A stretch of 5,063 nucleotides of DNA, taken from assembly GCA_021789355.1 (NCBI GenBank), contig JAJYJR010000476.1, positions 1 to 5,063 of the forward strand, given 5' to 3'. This document shows positions 1-4,572 of the stretch, in pieces. Each line of letters begins with the position of its first letter. Within the stretch, counting starts at the first letter, position 1. The notes below the pieces were generated by a model that made no database searches, had not been told where the DNA came from, and saw only the letters and a program-made list of their open reading frames with translations. A program made the position numbers and the translations under genes. The DNA comes from Chloroflexota bacterium. Its GTDB lineage: Bacteria; Chloroflexota; Limnocylindria; Limnocylindrales; CSP1-4.

Positions 1-27
1 CCCCGGGGGGGGGGGGGGGGGGGGGGG
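1..27. other. C4G23 homopolymer at window edge
   Basis: Four C are followed by 23 consecutive G, directly at the first base of the window. A run like this is rare inside bacterial chromosomes. Its position at the extreme edge suggests a sequencing or assembly artefact (poly-G tails are known from two-colour Illumina chemistry) rather than biology. Bases upstream of the first gene should be treated with caution. Confidence 0.8.
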
Positions 28-69
28 ACGGTCTCGCGGCGAGCGTGAGCCGGTCGGGCCCGCCCGCCC

Positions 70-1179
70 GTGAGGCCGCTGACGAGGACCCGTCGGCGGC
101 GGGGCCGCATGCCGCGGCTCGGCCGGGCGGTGCTGCGCCTCGAGCGGCGGGCGATGCGCTGGCCCGAAACGGTCGGCCTCGCGCGCACGCTCGGCGCGCT
201 CGGCCTCTTCGCGGCCGGCGTGCAGCTGCTGACCTGGCCGCTCGTCGCGGGTGTGCCGTCCCTGACGAGCCTGCACCCGGCGCTGCTCGCCGCGACCGCG
301 CTGGGCTCCGTCGCCCTCCTCGTCACGCCGAGCGCGACGCTCACCCGCGTCAGCTCGCACGTCGCGCTCGTCGCGGCGATCGCGGTGCAGACCGGGTATG
401 CCATAGCGACCGGGGCGACCGACAGTCCCTACCTCGCCGGCTACGTCGCGCTGGTGCTGGTGGCGGCGCTCTTCGCCTCGCGACGCATGACATTCCTGAC
501 GCTCGGCGTGACCGTCGGCGGGCTCCTGACCCTGGCGCTCGTGGATCGCACCCCGAGCGGGGAGGACATCGCGGATCTCATCACGGTGGCCACGGTCTGC
601 GTCCTGGTCGGGTTCACCACCTCGCTCCTGGCATCCCGGCAGCGCCGCGACCTGCGGCGGGCCGAACAACGGCTGGGGCGCAGCCGACGCCAATCGGCGC
701 TGCGCCGGAACGAGGCGCACCTCGATCCGCTCACCGGCCTGGGCAACCGGCGCGCGTTCGACACCGACCTGGGGGCCGCCCTGGCGGAGCGCCGCCGCAA
801 CGACGGCCTGCTTCTTGCGATGGTGGACGCCGATGGGCTCAAAGGCGTGAACGACACGTTCGGGCACCCGGCCGGGGACCGGGCGCTCCAGGCCATCGCC
901 GCCGCCTTGCGCGCGCGGGTGCGCGCCGACGACCGCGTGTATCGCCTGGGCGGCGACGAGTTCGCGATGCTCTTGACGAGCGGCGATCCCGCGGCGCTCG
1001 GGACGCGGCTCGCGCACCGCGTCGAGGCCGAGGTACCGGGAGCGGGACGCATCGGGGCCTCGGTCGGCGTCGCCCAGGCGCAGCCGGGCGATACGCCGAC
1101 CGCGATCACCGCGCGGGCGGACACCGCGCTCTACGCGAGCAAGCGGCAGCGGGCGGACCGCGGCACGGTCCCAGCGTAA
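70..1179 (+). CDS. Membrane-anchored diguanylate cyclase (GGDEF domain)
   Basis: Predicted to condense two GTP into cyclic di-GMP at the inner face of the membrane. The 369-residue protein has an Arg-rich N-terminus and about six hydrophobic segments (near 36-54, 70-86, 95-113, 121-136, 140-158, 169-188). A charged linker (190-218) leads into a C-terminal GGDEF domain. Visible signatures are DPLTGLGNRR (219-228), DADGLK (253-258; Leu where Phe is common), ND..GH..GD just after, and the GGDEF active site at 294-298. The product-inhibition I-site RxxD (RADD, 285-288) lies exactly five residues upstream. There is no PAS, HAMP or EAL domain, so the membrane region is the likely sensor. GTG 70 is the first start after an in-frame stop at 46-48 but has no Shine-Dalgarno. 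ATG 109 (residue 14) or ATG 154 could be the true start. The family call is secure; the ligand is unknown. Confidence 0.93.
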   Translation: MRPLTRTRRRRGRMPRLGRAVLRLERRAMRWPETVGLARTLGALGLFAAGVQLLTWPLVAGVPSLTSLHPALLAATALGSVALLVTPSATLTRVSSHVALVAAIAVQTGYAIATGATDSPYLAGYVALVLVAALFASRRMTFLTLGVTVGGLLTLALVDRTPSGEDIADLITVATVCVLVGFTTSLLASRQRRDLRRAEQRLGRSRRQSALRRNEAHLDPLTGLGNRRAFDTDLGAALAERRRNDGLLLAMVDADGLKGVNDTFGHPAGDRALQAIAAALRARVRADDRVYRLGGDEFAMLLTSGDPAALGTRLAHRVEAEVPGAGRIGASVGVAQAQPGDTPTAITARADTALYASKRQRADRGTVPA

Positions 1180-1211
1180 CGCTCGACGCTGCACCGGACC
1201 GACCGCCTGGC

Positions 1212-1231
1212 CGAGACCGAGGTGGGTCTCG
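1212..1231 (+). terminator. Candidate terminator hairpin after diguanylate cyclase
   Basis: A perfect 7-bp inverted repeat, CGAGACC (1212-1218) and GGTCTCG (1225-1231), encloses a 6-nt loop and begins 33 nt after the TAA of the cyclase. No T-tract follows, so it is at best a non-canonical (L-shaped or Rho-assisted) terminator. Confidence 0.4.
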
Positions 1232-1394
1232 ATGAGCGCGATGGCGGCCGAGACGATGGGCGCGGGTGGCCGGCACCAGGCGCCCCGCTCGGGCGACCGG
1301 CACACGTCGTCGAACGCGGGGTCGAGCCCGTGCGCTGCACCCAGGGCGACGCGCGCCGGGCGGCTCCGGCGGCCGAGAAGACCACGGCGGTCGT

Positions 1395-1536
1395 CCGCAG
1401 ATGCGGCAACTTGCCGGATGACCCTGGGTGGCACGATGGTTCCGGAGCGGTGCCCTGCCTGGCCGCAGCGGTCCGTGATCGCGCCACCGTCATTCCCGCC
1501 CTGGAACGACCACCTTCTGGTCGCCCAGGGAGCGGG
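1395..1536. other. Hairpin-rich non-coding block, possible structured RNA
   Basis: No convincing ORF lies here, but several nested dyads do. They are CCGCA/TGCGG (1395-1399/1402-1406), the odd palindrome CGGCAA-C-TTGCCG (1404-1416), and a long-range stem pairing 1427-1437 with 1478-1488 (10 of 11 positions, one A/C mismatch). That stem encloses CGGA/TCCG (1443-1446/1472-1475) and GCGG/CCGC (1447-1450/1463-1466). A separate hairpin follows: CCCG (1495-1498), CCCTGG (1499-1504) and CGACCA (1507-1512) pair with TGGTCG (1518-1523), CCAGGG (1525-1530) and CGGG (1533-1536) around a 5-nt loop. The strand cannot be told. It may be a small RNA, the 3' ends of the convergent neighbours, or chance folding in GC-rich DNA. 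Confidence 0.35.
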
Positions 1537-1753
1537 GCCGCGCTTCGCACGAATCGGACGGTGGTCGGAGGCTGCCCTTACGGGACGGGATCGTCAGTCG
1601 GGTGGCCGGATGGCAGCGCGCGACCGGGTCTGAGCGGGGCGGCCCCGGTGCAGGAGGGGGTGGGGTCGACGTCAGTCAGCTGGGCCTTCGAGTCCGTCGG
1701 CGGAAGTGCCGACGTGCGCACCAGCTCCGGCAGCCAACCCCGTTCCTCTGGGC
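1537..1753. other. Remainder of convergent intergenic region, no gene seen
   Basis: This 217-bp stretch completes the gap between the convergent cyclase and RDD genes (1180-1753). It contains the odd palindrome CGGGGC-G-GCCCCG (1635-1647) and a hairpin just beyond the RDD stop. A minus-strand frame could encode about 47 residues from GTG at 1721-1719 to TAA at 1578. It lacks a Shine-Dalgarno and any recognisable motif, so I do not call it a gene. Confidence 0.4.
1695..1714 (-). terminator. Candidate terminator hairpin after RDD gene
   Basis: A perfect 7-bp stem, CGTCGGC (1695-1701) and GCCGACG (1708-1714), has a 6-nt loop. Reading the minus strand, it starts about 40 nt beyond the RDD stop codon. 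There is no T-tract, so the assignment rests on position and stem strength only. Confidence 0.4.
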
Positions 1754-2443
1754 TCAGGCCACGCTGCGGGCGGCCTTGGCCACGATCGTTGCGGCGAACT
1801 TGTCGTGCCAGCCCTGCTTCGTCGGGCTCTGGGCGGTGGTCACGATGAGGAAGATCACCCAGGCGAGTGAGGCGAGGGCGATCAGCAGACCAAGCAGCGG
1901 CAGCGAGTTGAGCGTCTGGGCGAGCGAGAAGATCCCACCCAGGGCGAGCCAGCGGCGGACCGCCTGGTTCATCGTCAAGGTCGTGCCATCGGCGGCGTTG
2001 CCGACCTGCATCCCGAGCACCCGCATCCCGAGGGTGGCGCGCATCGCCGTCCAGGTGTAGATGAAGTACCCGGCCGACAACCCGATCCCGAGCACCGCAT
2101 AGATGAGCGTCGGGAGGATGTTCGTGTGCGTCTCGATCCGGAAGCCCAGGATCGCGCTCGAGTCGGGGATCGATTGCACCGACGTGGGCGCGCCGAAGAG
2201 TGCGAAGACGATGATCGAGACGATGACGACGGCGATGCCGACGAGGATCGCGTCGATGATGTAGGCGATGATGCGATTGGGGACGTCGGCATAGAACAGG
2301 CCGGCCGGACCCGGGGTCGGCGCCGTGGAGGTCAGCGCGCTCGTCCAGGCGGGCATCGGCGGTGGGGTCATCGGCGCGGGGCCGGGCGGGGGAGCCGCCG
2401 CCGGCTCCGGGGTCGGGGTGCTCGCTGGGTCGGGACCGGACAT
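1754..2443 (-). CDS. RDD family membrane protein
   Basis: A 229-residue integral membrane protein of the RDD family, whose members are mostly of unknown function; some have been linked to ion transport. The first ~48 residues are Pro/Ala/Thr-rich, low-complexity and probably cytosolic. The conserved Arg and Asp lie in NRIIAYIIDAIL (R57, D64), at the start of the first helix (about 58-83). A second helix (~112-130) precedes the family-typical TWTAMRATLGMRVLGMQV (130-147). The third hydrophobic stretch spans ~166-203. The C-terminal KQGWHDKFA (209-217) supplies the second conserved Asp (D214). Length and order are normal. ATG 2443-2441 is supported by GGAGG seven bases upstream. The gene is transcribed alone, away from the 0.9-kb gap and convergent with the cyclase. 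The family call is firm; no substrate can be inferred. Confidence 0.9.
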   Translation of the reverse strand: MSGPDPASTPTPEPAAAPPPGPAPMTPPPMPAWTSALTSTAPTPGPAGLFYADVPNRIIAYIIDAILVGIAVVIVSIIVFALFGAPTSVQSIPDSSAILGFRIETHTNILPTLIYAVLGIGLSAGYFIYTWTAMRATLGMRVLGMQVGNAADGTTLTMNQAVRRWLALGGIFSLAQTLNSLPLLGLLIALASLAWVIFLIVTTAQSPTKQGWHDKFAATIVAKAARSVA

Positions 2444-2450
2444 GGACCAC

Positions 2451-2455
2451 CCTCC
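2451..2455 (-). promoter_or_regulatory. Shine-Dalgarno of RDD gene
   Basis: On the minus strand the bases read GGAGG, with a 7-nt spacer to ATG at 2443-2441. This is the best ribosome-binding site in the window and fixes the start of the RDD gene. It sits two bases from the inner end of a 9-bp inverted repeat arm, so leader folding could affect its accessibility. Confidence 0.8.
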
Positions 2456-2456
2456 G

Positions 2457-2524
2457 TGTGTATCCCGCGATCAAGCCACCGGGCGTGGAGCGCGCGGTCG
2501 CTCCGTGGGGGGCAAGGATACACA
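2457..2524 (-). promoter_or_regulatory. RDD leader/promoter region with nested inverted repeats
   Basis: A perfect 9-bp inverted repeat, TGTGTATCC (2457-2465) and GGATACACA (2516-2524), is separated by 50 bp. It encloses a second repeat, GGAGCG (2487-2492) and CGCTCC (2499-2504), with a 6-nt loop. It lies immediately upstream of the RDD Shine-Dalgarno. On the minus strand the distal arm includes TATCCT (2520-2515), a possible -10 box. The repeat could therefore be an operator over the promoter, or a stem in a longer leader RNA. The sequence does not decide between these. Confidence 0.4.
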
Positions 2525-2612
2525 TGCGCCACCGGGCCACCAGAGGGAATCGCGAGACTCGGCGCACCACGGCACCGCCATCGGATAACCGGGGCCGTCA
2601 GCGCGGCGCTGG

Positions 2613-2628
2613 CGCGACGTAGGTCGCG
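2613..2628. repeat. Inverted repeat CGCGAC-GTAG-GTCGCG
   Basis: A perfect 6-bp dyad with a 4-nt centre lies in the gap about 170 bp upstream of the RDD start. It could be a regulator binding site or a small hairpin. Only one copy was noticed, and no function can be assigned. Confidence 0.3.
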
Positions 2629-2764
2629 AGATGGAACGCGTTCGGAGAGCGATCCCAGCGCACCCCAGTCGTCCAGCGCCGGCAAGCCCCATGTTCAGGT
2701 CACCCAAAGTAGGGCGGCACCGATCCACGGCGGCACGACGATCCGGCAGGTGGGAACGGCGGGA

Positions 2765-3145
2765 TCAAGTCCATTCGCACCCACCCTGATCGCCCCGTTT
2801 CGGGGGCCGTCGTGGCGAGGGCGCCGCTCTGCCGGTACCTGCGGGGTCGTCGAGGTCTACGCCAGGGGCGCATATGTCACGGTGGATGGGGTGCCCACTC
2901 CCGTAGGTTCCGGCCGGCTCCGGCAGGTTCGGGCAGGGCCGCATCGCTGGTCCGGCACGCCCGGTGCCGCGGACGGCGCTCCACCGTGCCCCGGATCGAC
3001 CCGCTGTCTGCCGTCCGCTTGCCGCGTCGGCACGGTCCGGCAACGGATCGACCATCTCCGGTCGGTACCGGTCGACGACCGTGTGGAGGACCGGGTCGTC
3101 CGGCGACCAGTCCGCGATGGGGCCGCAGACCGGCTCGGCCGGCAC
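2765..3145 (-). CDS. Doubtful hypothetical ORF, possibly a gene remnant
   Basis: A 126-codon minus-strand frame runs from GTG (3145) to TGA (2765-2767). The same frame is open upstream to a stop at 3266-3268 but has no ATG or GTG there. The first ~45 residues look protein-like (for example CGPIADWSPDDPVLHTVVDR, with G/C-ending codons). The remainder is Gly/Pro/Arg-rich and resembles translated non-coding DNA. No clear Shine-Dalgarno precedes GTG 3145, and I recognise no domain. The protein-like character also extends upstream of the first start codon. The best reading is therefore either the tail of a decayed gene or a chance frame. Homology to any database protein over residues 1-45 would upgrade it. 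Confidence 0.22.
   Translation of the reverse strand: MPAEPVCGPIADWSPDDPVLHTVVDRYRPEMVDPLPDRADAASGRQTAGRSGARWSAVRGTGRAGPAMRPCPNLPEPAGTYGSGHPIHRDICAPGVDLDDPAGTGRAAPSPRRPPKRGDQGGCEWT
3069..3081. repeat. Odd palindrome CGGTCG-A-CGACCG
   Basis: A perfect 6+1+6 dyad lies within the doubtful frame. Similar 6+1+6 dyads of different sequence occur at 1404-1416 and 1635-1647. Such dyads are not rare in GC-rich DNA, and no binding protein is implied. Confidence 0.25.
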
Positions 3146-3432
3146 GCGTCTGGGGAGCCGCCCAGCGGACCAGATCAGCGGCGCCCCGTCCGGCCAGGCA
3201 CGCCCAGCGACGGCCGGATTGACCCGACCGCAGGGCTCGCGTACCGACCGGTCTCGCCCCGCAGATCAGCGCTCAGCCCCACACCATGAGCAGCTCGTGA
3301 CCGGGCGTCCCCACAACAGGCCCGGCCTGCGTCGGTGAGAGGCGCTGCCCACCGTTGCCAGCGGCCCCACACGTCGTCGCCCTGCCTCGGCGATGTGACC
3401 GAGGCGGGCGGCCAGCGGGGTGGTCCACCGGC

Positions 3433-3438
3433 TAGCAT
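3433..3438 (+). promoter_or_regulatory. Candidate -10 box for leaderless transporter mRNA
   Basis: TAGCAT fits the TANNNT pattern of bacterial -10 elements and ends six bases before GTG 3445. That is the distance expected if transcription starts on the start codon. No TTGACA-like -35 is visible at 16-18 bp spacing. The absence of a Shine-Dalgarno for the gene supports the leaderless reading. Confidence 0.45.
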
Positions 3439-3444
3439 GCGGCG

Positions 3445-4347
3445 GTGCGCCGACAGACCTCCGCCGAGGCCGCTCTCTTTCTCACCGTCCTGATCTGGAG
3501 CCTGAACTTCAGCGCGGTCAAGGTGGGCGTCGGGGCGATCGCGCCGCTCGCGTTCTCGGTCGTGCGGTTCGTCCTGGGGGCATCGGTGACGGTGGTCGTC
3601 GTGCTGGCCCGCGAGGGCGTGCCCCGCTTCCGGCGGCAGGACCTGGGCCTGCTGCTGGCCGCCGCCCTCTGCGGCATCACCATCAACCAGGTGGCGTTCG
3701 TGGGCGCCCTGTCCATCACGAGTGCCTCCAACGTGGCCCTGCTCATGGGCACCATCCCCATCTGGACCGCCCTCATCGCGCTCGCCACGCGCCAGGAGCA
3801 GCTCGATGCGGCGCACTGGGTGGCCCTGGTGGCCGGCATCGGCGGGGTGGCGCTCGTCGTGCTCGGTGGGGCGCACGCGGGGCTGGGCGCGGTCAGCTTC
3901 GGTGGCGAGGCGCTGGCGCTGGCGACCGCAGCGAGCTGGGCGGGATACTCGGTCCTCATCCGGCCGCTCATGGCGCGCTACTCGGCGCTAGCGCTCTCGG
4001 CGTTCATGATGGTCGTCGGGACCCTCGCCCTGGTGCCCTTCGCGCTGCCCCAACTGGCCGGCCAGGACTGGGGCGCGGTCCCCGGCGATGCCTGGCTCGC
4101 GCTCGCCTACGCGGCCATCCTGAGCGTGAGCCTCACGAACATCCTGTACTTCACGGCCATCCACCGCGTGGGGGCCTCGCGGGCCGCTCTGTACACGTAT
4201 CTCGAGCCGTTCCTGGGCGTACTCTTCGCGGTGCTGCTGCTGGCCGATCGGGTCACCCTGCCCCAGCTCGTTGGTGGGGGCATCATCGTGGCCGCCGTGG
4301 CCCTCGGCCGTCCGCGCCGGCTCGCCGTCGCGGAGCCCGGGATGTGA
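3445..4347 (+). CDS. EamA/DMT superfamily transporter
   Basis: A 300-residue inner-membrane protein of the drug/metabolite transporter superfamily, with two tandem EamA repeats (about 8-140 and 153-287) and ten predicted helices. Typical features are WSLNFSAVKVG (18-28) in helix 1, P34 to R41 opening helix 2, and ALSITSASNVALLMGTIPIW (88-107). The second repeat has SWAGYSVLIR (164-173), YFTAIHRVGASRAALYTYLEP (235-255) and GVLFAVLLLADRVTLPQLVGGGIIVAAV. D268 stands where Glu is usual. Length and topology are normal. Family members move amino acids, nucleosides or other small metabolites, often as exporters; no specific substrate is indicated. An in-frame TAG at 3433 makes GTG 3445 the first possible start. 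It has no Shine-Dalgarno. A hairpin ten bases after the stop separates it from the next gene. Confidence 0.93.
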   Translation: MRRQTSAEAALFLTVLIWSLNFSAVKVGVGAIAPLAFSVVRFVLGASVTVVVVLAREGVPRFRRQDLGLLLAAALCGITINQVAFVGALSITSASNVALLMGTIPIWTALIALATRQEQLDAAHWVALVAGIGGVALVVLGGAHAGLGAVSFGGEALALATAASWAGYSVLIRPLMARYSALALSAFMMVVGTLALVPFALPQLAGQDWGAVPGDAWLALAYAAILSVSLTNILYFTAIHRVGASRAALYTYLEPFLGVLFAVLLLADRVTLPQLVGGGIIVAAVALGRPRRLAVAEPGM

Positions 4348-4357
4348 GCGGGGCGAG

Positions 4358-4387
4358 GTCCCGCACCATCCTCTGATCGTGCGGGGC
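4358..4387 (+). terminator. Terminator hairpin after transporter
   Basis: GTCCCGCAC (4358-4366) pairs with GTGCGGGGC (4379-4387) over 9 bp with one T-G wobble. Inside, ATC (4368-4370) pairs with GAT (4375-4377) across a C/C mismatch, closing a CTCT tetraloop. The element begins ten bases after the TGA of the transporter. It is very stable and well placed, although the bases after it (AGATTG) are not a T-tract. Confidence 0.6.
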
Positions 4388-4419
4388 AGATTGCACCCGT
4401 TTCGACGCAGGCGAGCCCT

Positions 4420-4425
4420 TATCAT
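4420..4425 (+). promoter_or_regulatory. Candidate -10 box for NAD kinase-like gene
   Basis: TATCAT matches TATAAT at five of six positions and stands out in GC-rich DNA, downstream of the transporter terminator. Predicted transcription would start near 4432, at the foot of the first leader hairpin. The only TTG-type -35 candidate (TTGCAC, 4391-4396) is 23 bp away, which is too far for standard spacing, so the -35 remains unclear. Confidence 0.45.
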
Positions 4426-4428
4426 GGT

Positions 4429-4566
4429 GTTGTCCCGCGGTCGATGTCGGGTGCGTAGCCCGAGCCTCGACTCTCGGGACCGCGCGGGGCAACTGGCCCG
4501 GCCGATCGTTGAGGCTCGGCGGGCGAGTGCCTGCCGCCAACGATCCGTTCGGGAATGGCCCCCGAG
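4429..4566 (+). promoter_or_regulatory. Structured 5' leader, possible cis-regulatory RNA
   Basis: Three successive hairpins fill the leader. H1: GTTGTCCCG (4429-4437) pairs with CGGGGCAAC (4485-4493), and CGGTC (4438-4442) with GACCG (4478-4482) across a 2-nt bulge. Its apex can fold two exclusive ways: TCGGG/CCCGA (4447-4451/4459-4463) or CCCGAG/CTCGGG (4459-4464/4473-4478). H2: GATCGTTG (4504-4511) pairs perfectly with CAACGATC (4538-4545), with inner CTCG/CGAG (4515-4518/4524-4527). H3: TCGGG (4549-4553) pairs with CCCGA (4561-4565), covering part of the Shine-Dalgarno. This layout resembles a translation-controlling leader. I recognise no TPP, cobalamin, c-di-GMP, glycine or fluoride core in it. 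Confidence 0.45.
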
Positions 4567-4567
4567 G
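4564..4567 (+). promoter_or_regulatory. Shine-Dalgarno of NAD kinase-like gene
   Basis: GAGG lies five bases before ATG 4573 and decides between that start and the in-frame ATG at 4555, which has no usable site. Two of its bases (4564-4565) belong to the 3' arm of leader hairpin H3. Confidence 0.55.
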
Positions 4568-4572
4568 GTGCG

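Larger units (their letters stand above)
2525..3432. other. Long intergenic region without a confident gene
   Basis: About 0.9 kb lies between the divergent RDD and transporter genes. All six frames are long only because stop codons are rare at this GC content, and none shows a recognisable domain. Items seen include a 6-bp dyad at 2613-2628, a CCCCG-TTT-CGGGG hairpin at 2793-2805, an odd palindrome at 3069-3081 and one weak minus-strand frame. The size and patchy protein-like stretches suggest decayed coding sequence, but this is inference. Confidence 0.45.

Noticed and set aside
1425..1540. T-box riboswitch: GGGTGGCACGATGG loosely resembles the T-box GGGTGGNACCGCGG motif and is followed by a terminator-like hairpin.
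   Set aside because: The core ACCGCGG part does not match, no T-box specifier stem is recognisable, and no plus-strand synthetase or amino-acid gene follows; the next gene is on the opposite strand.
1131..1550. Minus-strand 139-codon frame overlapping the end of the cyclase and the gap.
   Set aside because: Ser/Arg/Pro-rich composition typical of an antisense shadow in GC-rich DNA. It overlaps the confident cyclase and has no domain or Shine-Dalgarno.
1222..1848. Plus-strand 208-codon frame through the gap into the RDD gene.
   Set aside because: It runs antisense into the confident RDD gene, has low-complexity composition and shows no motif. It is open only because stops are scarce.
1578..2570. 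Minus-strand 330-codon frame overlapping the RDD gene, with a protein-like tail at 1578-1750.
   Set aside because: Most of it is a frame shadow of the RDD gene, which has its own complete start, motifs and stop. A frameshifted C-terminal extension is unlikely because the RDD domain ends normally.
2126..3289. Plus-strand 387-codon frame covering the RDD start and the long gap.
   Set aside because: Its first part is the antisense of the RDD gene and the rest is Arg/Gly/Pro-rich. A short protein-like patch near 2850-2930 is not enough to support a gene.
3420..4376. Plus-strand 318-codon frame and long minus-strand frames over the transporter.
   Set aside because: Out-of-frame shadows with Arg/Gly-rich or His/Asp-rich composition; only the 3445-4347 frame gives the ten-helix EamA pattern.
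4555..4572. Upstream in-frame ATG (4555) as start of the NAD kinase-like gene.
   Set aside because: No Shine-Dalgarno at a workable distance, and family members begin directly with the VGLIVNP segment; ATG 4573 has GAGG five bases upstream.
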